Source: Planctomycetaceae bacterium
Lineage (GTDB): Bacteria > Planctomycetota > Planctomycetia > Planctomycetales > Planctomycetaceae
DNA length: 64,000 nt
Direction of reading: 5' to 3'
Assembly: GCA_041398785.1 (NCBI GenBank)
Contig: JAWKUA010000017.1
Span: 62,001 to 126,000 of the forward strand
Below, in pieces: positions 47,636 through 55,277 of this stretch. Both the position numbers and the translations under genes were made by a program. Every line of letters begins with the position of its first letter. Position 1 is the first letter of the stretch. Below the pieces are notes generated by a model. It was not told where the DNA came from. It did no database searches and was given only the letters and a program-made list of their open reading frames with translations.

Positions 47636-48754
47636 TCAGTCGTCGAATTCGTCGTCGTCGTCTTCATCGTCGTCAAAGACGCCGCGTTTGGCTCGTTCGA
47701 TGCGAGCCCGCAGTTCGCCGGGATTGTTGGACTTGGTAATCACGTCCGCTTCTTCGCACAATCCGTTCTTCCACAGGTTGAACAGGGAATCATCCAGCAG
47801 AATCATGCCGAACTTGCGGCCGGTCTGAATCGAGGAATTGATACGGAAGGTCTTGCCTTCGCGAATCAGGTTGGAAATGGCACTGGTCACCACCAGCATT
47901 TCGTAGGCGGCGACCAGGCCCTTCGGTTTGCGGGGCAGCAGTGCCTGGCTGAGAATTCCGATGATGGCGTTGGCAAGCTGCGTGCGGATCTGTTCCTGTT
48001 GATTGGTGGGGAAGACGTCGATGATTCGGTCGACGGTTCCCTGGGCACCGGTGGTATGCAGTGTGCCGAAGACCACGTGGCCCGTTTCGGCGGCGGTGAT
48101 GGCCGCGGAGATCGTTTCCAGGTCTCGCATTTCGCCGACCAGAATCACGTCCGGGTCCATTCGCAGAGCTCGCCGCAGAGCTTCCGGGAACGACGGCACG
48201 TCGACGCCCACTTCGCGCTGATTGATCGTGGACTTATTGTGATCGTGGTAGTATTCGATCGGGTCTTCCAGCGTGATGATGTGATGATCCATGTTATGGT
48301 TCATCCAGTTAATCATGCTGGCCAGACTGGTGGTCTTTCCGGAACCGGTCGGCCCGGTGACCAGAAACAGACCTCGCGGCCGCTGAATCAATTCGCGGAC
48401 AACAGGCGGCAGACCGAGCTGTTCGAAAGTCAGGAAGTCGCGGGGAATCTGCCGCAGCACCATGCTGATCATGCCGCGCTGCTTAAAGACGGCGACACGG
48501 AACCGGGCCTTGTCGCCGAACGCAAAGCCGAAGTCGGTGCCGCCGACTTCCTGCAGTTCCTGCTGGTTTCGTTCCGGCGTGATGCTTTTCATCAGCGCCG
48601 TCGTGTCTTCCTTGTCGAGCGTCTTGGTGTCCAGGCGAATCAGCCGGCCGCCTGAACGCACCACCGGGGGTTGCCCGACGGTAATGTGCAGGTCGCTGAT
48701 CGACTCCCGCACCACCGTTTCCAGCAGCTTATCAATCTGAAGCTGACGCGCCAT
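47636..48754 (-). CDS. pilT: Twitching motility ATPase PilT
   Basis: The 372-residue protein is a PilT-type retraction ATPase. Walker A GPTGSGKT is at residues 134-141, with an Asp box (ITLEDPIEYYH), Walker B (ILVGEMRDLETISAAI) and a His box (VFGTLHTTGAQGT). AISNLIREGK corresponds to the PilT signature AIRNLIRE with Ser in place of Arg. No zinc cysteines are present, as expected for PilT. An unusual acidic tail of aspartates and glutamates makes up the last ~12 residues. Its presence beside pseudopilin genes argues for a retractile, pilus-like machine rather than a pure secretion system. Confidence 0.95.
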   Translation of the reverse strand: MARQLQIDKLLETVVRESISDLHITVGQPPVVRSGGRLIRLDTKTLDKEDTTALMKSITPERNQQELQEVGGTDFGFAFGDKARFRVAVFKQRGMISMVLRQIPRDFLTFEQLGLPPVVRELIQRPRGLFLVTGPTGSGKTTSLASMINWMNHNMDHHIITLEDPIEYYHDHNKSTINQREVGVDVPSFPEALRRALRMDPDVILVGEMRDLETISAAITAAETGHVVFGTLHTTGAQGTVDRIIDVFPTNQQEQIRTQLANAIIGILSQALLPRKPKGLVAAYEMLVVTSAISNLIREGKTFRINSSIQTGRKFGMILLDDSLFNLWKNGLCEEADVITKSNNPGELRARIERAKRGVFDDDEDDDDEFDD

Positions 48755-49121
48755 GCACAGTTCTTTCAGTCAGTTGGCGTTCGAATCTCACACTCAGGTT
48801 CAGCGGGACATCACGCCGATCGGGATTCCCGGGAATTCCGACCGATGCCAGCGCATGGTCCAGATGTCATCAATCAGATGTCGCGATTCGGCGAAACTCC
48901 GGACGCGACGCAGAAATGAAAAATGCCACTCCCTCAGCAAGAATCAGTTTGACGGATCAAAGATGGGAAAAAGCAGAAAATGATGAGCGGGTGATGAACA
49001 TCAGAAGATCCGTGAATGAGATGTCTGATTATTCCCGGACTCCGCAATCGGTTCCAATCCTGCGCATCGATGTCCATTGAGCGGACGAATCTGCTTCGTC
49101 CCGGATTCGCCGCAGAGTTGC
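48755..49121. other. Gap between pilT and the first GspE gene
   Basis: 367 bases; the only gap of the pilus cluster longer than 300 bases in which no obvious repeat was noticed. It should contain the ribosome-binding site and perhaps a promoter for pilT; no boxes were identified. Confidence 0.4.
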
Positions 49122-50813
49122 TTAGTGGCCCCCCTTGGACAGCTTGATGACTTCGGCCAGTGTCGTAAGCCCTGCCGCTGCCTTGTCCTTCGCATCGTCG
49201 ACCAGAGTTCTCATTCCGAACAGGCGAGCCTGGCGGCGGATGTTCTGGGATGGTTCGCTGTTGAAGGCCATTTCCCGAAGCGTGGAATTCATGGTCATCA
49301 GCTCAAAAACGGCTCGACGTCCCCGGTATCCGGTGTGCTGGCAGTTATTGCACCCTTTTCCTCGCACCCAGTCACCTTCTTCCAGCTCCTCGGGGCTCAG
49401 TTCAAAGTAGTCGACCTCCTCAGGAGTCGGCTGGTAGGGCTCCTTACACTTCGGGCAGACAACGCGCACCAAGCGCTGCGCCATGACCGCCATGAGCGAA
49501 CAGGCGACCAGAAATGGCTGTACGCCCATATCGATAAGACGTGTAATAGCTCCGGGCGCATCGTTCGTGTGAAGTGTGCTGAAAACCAAGTGTCCAGTCA
49601 AGGATGCCTGAATTGCCATTTCTCCGGTTTCTGTATCCCGGATTTCCCCCACGAGAATCACGTTGGGAGCCTGCCGCAGCATGGCCTTAATAATGCGGGC
49701 GAAGTCGAAGCCGATGCTGTGCTTGACTTCCACCTGATTGATCCCCGGAAGGTAGTATTCGACGGGGTCTTCGGCGGTGATGATCTTCCGGTCCGGGCGG
49801 TTGAGTTCGCCCAGAGCACTGTACAGCGTGGTGGTCTTTCCGGAGCCTGTGGGTCCGGTCACCAGAAAGATGCCGTTCGGACGGCGAATGACGTTCTGGA
49901 ACGTGCGGTAGTTATCTTCGCTGAATCCCAGATTGCGGATGCCGATCTTGATGTTGTCTCTGTCAAGGATACGCATGACCACTGCCTGCCCGTGATTGGT
50001 CGGCAGAATGCTGACTCGCAGGTCGAACTCCTTATTTCCCATGCGAGTCTTAATTCGTCCGTCCTGCGGCCGGCGTTTTTCGGCGATGTCCATCGTCGCC
50101 ATGATCTTGAAGCGGGAAATGAGGGCTCCCAGAAGTCGCTTGGGAGGACTGTCCCGTTCCATCAAAGCGCCGTCAATTCGATAACGAATGCGAATTCGGT
50201 CTTCGAACGGTTCGATGTGAATATCGCTGGCTCGCATCTGCATCGCTTCGGTGATGATCAGGTTTGCCAGGCGAATAATGGGGGCGCTGTCGTCTTCGTC
50301 GCCTTTGGTGGCGGCGGCGGCTTCGACTTCGGTGAAATCGATCTGTGTTTCGGTGAATTCGGAGATCATCGTGTCGACGGATTCGGTTTCCGTCTGACCA
50401 TAGTGCCGGTTGATGGCTCCCTGGATCGATTCCAGCGGTGCCATGACGACTTTCAGGTCGCGGTTCATGACGAACCGCAGCTTGTCCAGAACTTCGATGT
50501 TGTTGGGGTTGTGCATGGCGATCACGACGGAATCGCCGTCCACGTCGACGGGGATGACCAGGTTTTCGCGGGCCATCGATTCCGTAACCAGCTCAATGAT
50601 GCTGTTGGGAATCTGCTTGCCTTCCAGGTCGACGAATTCGTACCCGAAGTGTTCGGCCTGGACTCGGCCAAGGTCGACACCGGAAATGTAGTTGAGCCGG
50701 ACGAGGGCATCTTCGACGGTGATCCCGAGGTTCGCGGCCATGCTGCGAGCTTCCTCAAGTTGCGTGTCACCGATTGTCCCGTCATCGACAAATCTTTGCA
50801 GCCAGTCAGACAT
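49122..50813 (-). CDS. GspE/PilB assembly ATPase (first gene of the cluster)
   Basis: The 563-residue ATPase begins with an N-terminal T2SSE_N domain (residues ~1-140), then the core: Walker A GPTGSGKT at 320-327, Asp box (ITAEDPVEYY), Walker B (ILVGEIRDTETGEMA) and His box (VFSTLHTNDAPGA). Four cysteines (CPKC and CNNC) form the zinc site. It is the first gene of the minus-strand cluster, followed by pilT and a second GspE, so two assembly ATPases may serve different pseudopilin sets or act in tandem. Its promoter should lie in the 583-base divergent gap before rpsD. Confidence 0.95.
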   Translation of the reverse strand: MSDWLQRFVDDGTIGDTQLEEARSMAANLGITVEDALVRLNYISGVDLGRVQAEHFGYEFVDLEGKQIPNSIIELVTESMARENLVIPVDVDGDSVVIAMHNPNNIEVLDKLRFVMNRDLKVVMAPLESIQGAINRHYGQTETESVDTMISEFTETQIDFTEVEAAAATKGDEDDSAPIIRLANLIITEAMQMRASDIHIEPFEDRIRIRYRIDGALMERDSPPKRLLGALISRFKIMATMDIAEKRRPQDGRIKTRMGNKEFDLRVSILPTNHGQAVVMRILDRDNIKIGIRNLGFSEDNYRTFQNVIRRPNGIFLVTGPTGSGKTTTLYSALGELNRPDRKIITAEDPVEYYLPGINQVEVKHSIGFDFARIIKAMLRQAPNVILVGEIRDTETGEMAIQASLTGHLVFSTLHTNDAPGAITRLIDMGVQPFLVACSLMAVMAQRLVRVVCPKCKEPYQPTPEEVDYFELSPEELEEGDWVRGKGCNNCQHTGYRGRRAVFELMTMNSTLREMAFNSEPSQNIRRQARLFGMRTLVDDAKDKAAAGLTTLAEVIKLSKGGH

Positions 50814-51396
50814 CGTGGGCTCCAGGTAAACCTTCGGGAATGAGAATCGCTGGCCCGGCTATACCGCGACCGGTCTGCCGGGAACGTCGGAATCCCGCAG
50901 ATCGGAATCGCGGCGCCCGGATTCGGCGCAAAACCACCGCGCGAGTCAGAGAATCTCCCGCATGTCCCGAAATTAGAAGCTCTCAGCAGTCGCGACTCAA
51001 GGCCACCGGCGAAAGAAGCGTTCGCATTGGCGTTTCCCGGCGGAGCATGAACCATTGTGCGGGTCAGCATGAGCAGCCGGCAGTCAGCGCTGGCGCGGGA
51101 AAATCCCGACTCGGTGCGTCCGCCCGTGTTGATCTTCCGGTCACGCGCCGATACTCTCTGCCCAGTCCTGACTTGCGGTGATCGCCGGTCGGCAGTCGTC
51201 CGGCGGACGGTCACTGTCAGGATGCATTTCTCTGTACGCATTCCGCCGCAAATCGCGGTTTGGGAGTGCCTGTCGATTTCGAGCACACGTCGACGCGAGT
51301 TGCGGCGGCGGTTTCGAAAGCAAGTGGTGACGGTCTCGGCGTGAGTGGCGCCGCGGCGGTACAGAGCCCAGAGCGTTTTCGGAGATTTCAGAACAG
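50814..51396. other. Divergent intergenic region between gspE and rpsD
   Basis: 583 bases without a recognised gene; the overlapping open frames show no family resemblance. Promoters for the pilus cluster and for rpsD are expected here. GGAG at 51381-51384 is the probable ribosome-binding site of rpsD. Confidence 0.5.
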
Positions 51397-52005
51397 ATGG
51401 GGCGTTACACAGGACCAAAGGGGCGAGTGAATCGTCGCCTGGGAGTCAACGTTTACGAATCTGCCGGTTCCATCCGGGCTCTTGAGCGAAAGGAATTCCC
51501 GCCGGGAATGCACCGTCGCCGAAAGAAGCCAACGAACTACGGCATCGGCCTGGCGGAAAAGCAGAAGATCAAATTCTTCTACGGCCTGCGCGACCGGCAG
51601 TTGAACCGCTACTTCGACAAGGCGCGGCGCATGAAGGGCAACACCGGACAGCAGTTGCTGCTGATCTGTGAGCGGCGGCTGGACAACGTCGTGCGCCGCG
51701 CGGGTTTCGCTCTGACGCGACCGCAGGCTCGCCAGGGCATCGTCCACCGGCACTTTCAACTGAATGGTGTCACAGTCAACAAGCCCGGCATCATGGTAAA
51801 GGCCGGCGACATCATCACAGTCCGCAAACGTCCGAACATTCAGGCGGTGTACAAGGCCATCACGGAATCGTCCACGCTGCCTCAGACCGATTGGGTCAAC
51901 TTCGAACCGGCGGAACTTCGAGCAGTGGTGACATCGCTGCCGGCATTCGACGACGTGACTCTGGTGGTCGACGTCGGTGCCGTTGTGGCATTCCTGTCGC
52001 GATAA
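51397..52005 (+). CDS. rpsD: 30S ribosomal protein S4
   Basis: The 202-residue protein binds 16S rRNA early in 30S assembly. The N-terminus MGRYTGPKGRVNRRLGVNVY lacks the zinc-binding cysteines of some S4 forms. The S4 RNA-binding domain follows (RRLDNVVRRAGFALTRPQARQGIVHRHFQLNG). It stands alone rather than in the alpha operon with rpsM, rpsK and rpoA, and ends at a strong terminator. Confidence 0.97.
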   Translation: MGRYTGPKGRVNRRLGVNVYESAGSIRALERKEFPPGMHRRRKKPTNYGIGLAEKQKIKFFYGLRDRQLNRYFDKARRMKGNTGQQLLLICERRLDNVVRRAGFALTRPQARQGIVHRHFQLNGVTVNKPGIMVKAGDIITVRKRPNIQAVYKAITESSTLPQTDWVNFEPAELRAVVTSLPAFDDVTLVVDVGAVVAFLSR

Positions 52006-52126
52006 TTCAGTCCGGCGGGAAACACGGGACCGGGACAGCAATCTGCGTATCGTGCGGCCCACCGTGGCTCCGGCGGTTTGTTTCGTCGGCACGTCATGGT
52101 GCCCAGGCTGCAACGATCAGCAATCG

Positions 52127-52156
52127 AAAACCGCGGACTTCGGTCCGCGGTTTTTT
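52127..52156. terminator. Bidirectional-looking terminator with UUCG tetraloop after rpsD
   Basis: A perfect 12-bp stem (AAAACCGCGGAC with its complement) closes a TTCG loop and ends in six thymines. The paired A-run also gives T's on the minus strand, so it may serve both rpsD and the convergent thioredoxin gene. Confidence 0.93.
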
Positions 52157-52167
52157 CGTTTCGATGA

Positions 52168-53313
52168 CTACCGTACTTCGCTTTGAAGGCGATCAACGTA
52201 CTCCGCCGGAGCGCTGATGAATTCCTGCATCAGTTGTGGCGACCGAAACAGCCAGATGCGCTGGCGGAAGACTGCGGCGTATTGCAGTTCACCGCTCACG
52301 TGTTGACCTGTCTGCAGCAGCGTTAGCGGACAGTCGCCGTCGAGCATCGGCCAGTACTTTTCCGGAGCCGCCAGGAACTTGCGTTTCTGCTGTTCGCTTT
52401 CAAAGAACAGCAGCCTGCCGTGATAGTTCGCCACGATTTCCGGCCGTCCGGTGACCAGGCGTCGTTCTTCGACAACGCTGGTCAGACACAGCCCGCCGAA
52501 CGCCGGTTTGCGAGCTTCCTGGATGCTGTCCCGCGGGCCTGGAGCAGCGTGTTCTGCAAACGGGTTTCCGGCTGGCGGACGTCCGGCAAAGGGGTTGGTG
52601 TTTTCGTCTCCGCGCTCGGGAAAGCCAAACGGATTCTGCTGGCCGGACGACACGCGAGCCCGGCCCGGTCCTTCGTCGCTGCCGCGGCTGCCGAAGGCGT
52701 CATTCGCGAACGGATCGCTGCCGAATTCGGCATCAATTTCCTTTTCCAGATCGCCGTCGAAGTCACGATCGAAGTCGTCACCAAAGTCGTCCGCGAAACC
52801 CTGCGAACGGGAAACAGGCTTCGCCATTCGCGGCGCGGGCGGCTGACGGAAATCGGAAACCGCCTGAGTCGGCTGTTGTGCCGGCTGATTTGCCGCAAGT
52901 GCCTGGTTAAGTTGAGGCAGCAACTTTTCGGCGGTCTGGTAGCCGGTGATTCGTTCCAGAATCAGCATGTCGGGCGACACGATCAGCAGGGCCGGAAGCC
53001 CCTTGATCTTCAACTGAGACACCAGGTCCTTGTTTTCGTCGGCGTCCACCAGGACCGGAACGAATCTGTTGTTCACAAGCCTGACGACGGAATCGTCGGC
53101 GAAGGTGGTTTTTTCCATCTTCTTGCAGTAGCCGCACCAGTCCGCGGTGAACTTCAGCAGCACCAGTCGATTGGATCGATTCGCGGACTGCAGCGCGGAC
53201 TCCAGGTCCTTCTCCCAGCGCACATCCGCCGCCCGGCAGGGACTCTGCGGCAGCAGGGCAAACGCAAACAGGAAACAACTCACGAACACCGATGTCTGGC
53301 ACCGCTTTAACAT
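52168..53313 (-). CDS. Exported thioredoxin-like protein with two C-terminal YHS-like domains
   Basis: From the ATG at 53313 the product is 381 residues with a signal peptide (MLKRCQTSVFVSCFLFAFALLPQSPCRA). A thioredoxin-fold domain (residues ~31-140) contains the redox motif WCGYC at 59-63 and a cis-proline-like KGLPALLIV. A low-complexity, proline- and phenylalanine-rich linker follows (about 150-270). Two YHS-like repeats end the protein: 274-323 (GLCLTSVVEERRLVTG...YHGRLLFFES...PEKYWP) and 326-374 (GDCPLTLLQTG...FRQRIWLFRS...PAEYVD). YHS domains are linked to metal binding; the fusion suggests periplasmic thiol and metal handling. The frame is open to 53496 but the extra part is not signal-like. 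Confidence 0.82.
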   Translation of the reverse strand: MLKRCQTSVFVSCFLFAFALLPQSPCRAADVRWEKDLESALQSANRSNRLVLLKFTADWCGYCKKMEKTTFADDSVVRLVNNRFVPVLVDADENKDLVSQLKIKGLPALLIVSPDMLILERITGYQTAEKLLPQLNQALAANQPAQQPTQAVSDFRQPPAPRMAKPVSRSQGFADDFGDDFDRDFDGDLEKEIDAEFGSDPFANDAFGSRGSDEGPGRARVSSGQQNPFGFPERGDENTNPFAGRPPAGNPFAEHAAPGPRDSIQEARKPAFGGLCLTSVVEERRLVTGRPEIVANYHGRLLFFESEQQKRKFLAAPEKYWPMLDGDCPLTLLQTGQHVSGELQYAAVFRQRIWLFRSPQLMQEFISAPAEYVDRLQSEVR

Positions 53314-54124
53314 CTTCTGTCGACTCCGTCCGACCTGACTCAGATTCTTTGTACGTTGCCGAACCGGCAACCGCATCCTGGTCGCAGAATTCGGCTGGCG
53401 GTTGCGGTCCCGGACGTCGGAGAACCGTGGTCGGCAGCGGCGACAAAGCAGCGACGTTCGCTGTGGAGGCGTTACATTCCTTGTTATCGGAAGCAAGTCG
53501 CCCGGACTGTGTGAGGCTCGTCACCTTTTGTTCATGTTTTGCCGATGGACCGAATTCGCACGCCGCAGCCGCATTCCGCGCGCCGCGCTTCGGCGGAATC
53601 CGCCGGTCAACTCAAACAACGGAGTCATCGGATTTCCGAACGGGAATGACGGCTGGCCGGTGTGGTGCGAAGTGCCAATGGCCGGAGCATTCCCGGCTCA
53701 TCCGGAAAATGGGGTTGTTGATTGAACAGCCTTTCAGGCCCGGCGGCCGACACAACCTCTGCCGGTGGAGTGAGCCACCGGTCAGGTGCCTGATTTCCGG
53801 CAAAAGCCCCGGAGGGGCGATACAGCTTTGGCCGCAGCGGATTTGTCGGCCCTTCAGGCCTGCGGACGCGGAGACACCAGCGTCCGGAGCCTATCGGCTC
53901 CGGCAGACGTTGTGCCTGCTCTCCGGGCACCAACAACCGGAAACGTGAGGCTGTCGGATCGCAACGTCAGATCCGATCGAAGTCTCCGCAGGAATGAGGG
54001 CGAACATCAGCAAGCCTTCATCGACCGATTCTTCAGCAACACCCCCATTCGCCGGAACGGCCGCATTCCCGGTCGCGCGACGAACTTCGAGGCTCATCGT
54101 AGTTGGCGAATCAACCATCCGGCC
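53314..54124. other. Intergenic region with small repeats, no gene recognised
   Basis: About 810 bases between the thioredoxin-like and ZIP genes. It contains the hairpin repeat at 53762-53820 and further GC-rich inverted patches such as TCCGGAGCCTATCGGCTCCG (53889-53908). Open frames overlap one another and have no recognised relatives. Confidence 0.55.
53762..53820. repeat. CCGGTGG/CCACCGG hairpin plus AAGCCCCGGAGG block, second copy
   Basis: The hairpin at 53762-53781 and AAGCCCCGGAGGGGCG from 53804 match the pair at 29644-29700 in sequence and spacing. Confidence 0.75.
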
Positions 54125-55225
54125 TCAATGCAGATGCTGCGGCTCAATGAACGTGATGGCCCAGGCCAGGGCGACTCCGAGAGCCAGAGCCAGTGAAAGC
54201 CGCAGTCTGTGATGAGAATGGAATTCCATTTCCGGCAGCAGATCGCTGAGCGAGATGCAGACAAACACCCCGGCGGAAAACGCCATCCCGCAGCCAATGA
54301 TCATCGGCTGGTGAAACGTGAAGTAGCTGGCGGAGATCAGAAACAGCGCGGCGCCCAGCGGGCACATCAGAGCGAATCCGGTGTTCACCAGGTTTTGGGC
54401 GCGATGCTTCCAGCCTCCGGCCGCCATCAGGGCTGTGATCGAAACAGCGTCGAGCGGTTTGTGCAGAATGATGGCCAGAAACGTCCCGACTCCGTAAAGC
54501 GACAGCACGCTGGGATGAAACGAACCAGCCGCGACGCTGGCCCCCAGAGCGATTCCGTCGATCAGCGTGTGCAGGCTCAGACCGATGACAATCCCCACCC
54601 AGCTCAGATGATGCGCCAGCGTCTGCGGATGCGAATGCTGGTGACTGTGGCTGTGTTCGTGGTCGTGTTCGCAGGGGGTTCCTTCGTCACTTTCGGCGAC
54701 GCCGTGATTGTGAAAATGGAACAGCCGCATCAGCAGAAACATCACGATGATTCCGGCCATCATCCACCCGACGGCCAGATCAACGGACGGCAGTTCCTTC
54801 AGCGAATGCGGCAGCAGGTGCAGCACTCCGATACCCAGCATCAGGCCGCCGACGAAGCTGATCATCGTCTGCATGCGGTTATGAGTCAGCTCAATCATTC
54901 CCGGCAGCCAGCCGCCGATCAGTGAACTGAGCACAATCAGCGTGCAGTAAATCCCAATCAGCATCACCACCCACGAATCCAGCCGGTATCCGTGAGGCGC
55001 GGACCGGGCGCTGCCGGGCAGGGCGAAACCGGGCGAATCGGCAGCCAGCGAATCGCCACCGGGCGAATCGCCACCGGGCGTGTGGGTGGCCACAGACTCA
55101 GCGGGTTTCGGCAAACCTGCTTCATCGGCATTCGCGACCTGTGCGGACGGGATTCCGAGAAGCAGGGCTGCCACGATGGTTCCTGCCGCAACGATCGCTG
55201 ATGTGATTTTATGCCAGGAATTCAT
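54125..55225 (-). CDS. ZIP family metal transporter
   Basis: The 366-residue protein is a zinc/iron-regulated transporter (ZIP). A signal-like first hydrophobic segment (residues ~8-30) precedes a linker with a short tandem repeat (GGDSPGGDSLAADSPG, 51-66). Transmembrane helices follow. The cytoplasmic histidine-rich loop lies at about 170-206 (HDHEHSHSHQHSHP), and the signature helix SLHTLIDGIALGAS at 217-230 carries the metal-binding His and Asp. The C-terminal end MFSxG-type helix (FSAGVFVCISLSDLLPE) is also typical. It imports or exports divalent metal ions; direction and specificity cannot be read from sequence. purL ends 52 bases upstream on the same strand. Confidence 0.93.
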   Translation of the reverse strand: MNSWHKITSAIVAAGTIVAALLLGIPSAQVANADEAGLPKPAESVATHTPGGDSPGGDSLAADSPGFALPGSARSAPHGYRLDSWVVMLIGIYCTLIVLSSLIGGWLPGMIELTHNRMQTMISFVGGLMLGIGVLHLLPHSLKELPSVDLAVGWMMAGIIVMFLLMRLFHFHNHGVAESDEGTPCEHDHEHSHSHQHSHPQTLAHHLSWVGIVIGLSLHTLIDGIALGASVAAGSFHPSVLSLYGVGTFLAIILHKPLDAVSITALMAAGGWKHRAQNLVNTGFALMCPLGAALFLISASYFTFHQPMIIGCGMAFSAGVFVCISLSDLLPEMEFHSHHRLRLSLALALGVALAWAITFIEPQHLH

Positions 55226-55277
55226 TCAGGATCGTCGTTCGCCGGGCCGGCGTCCGTTCGGCACAACTTGCTATTCA

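Noticed and set aside
50522..51418. 298-codon open frame spanning the gspE start
   Set aside because: It overlaps the N-terminal half of a clear ATPase gene in another frame and has low-complexity content.
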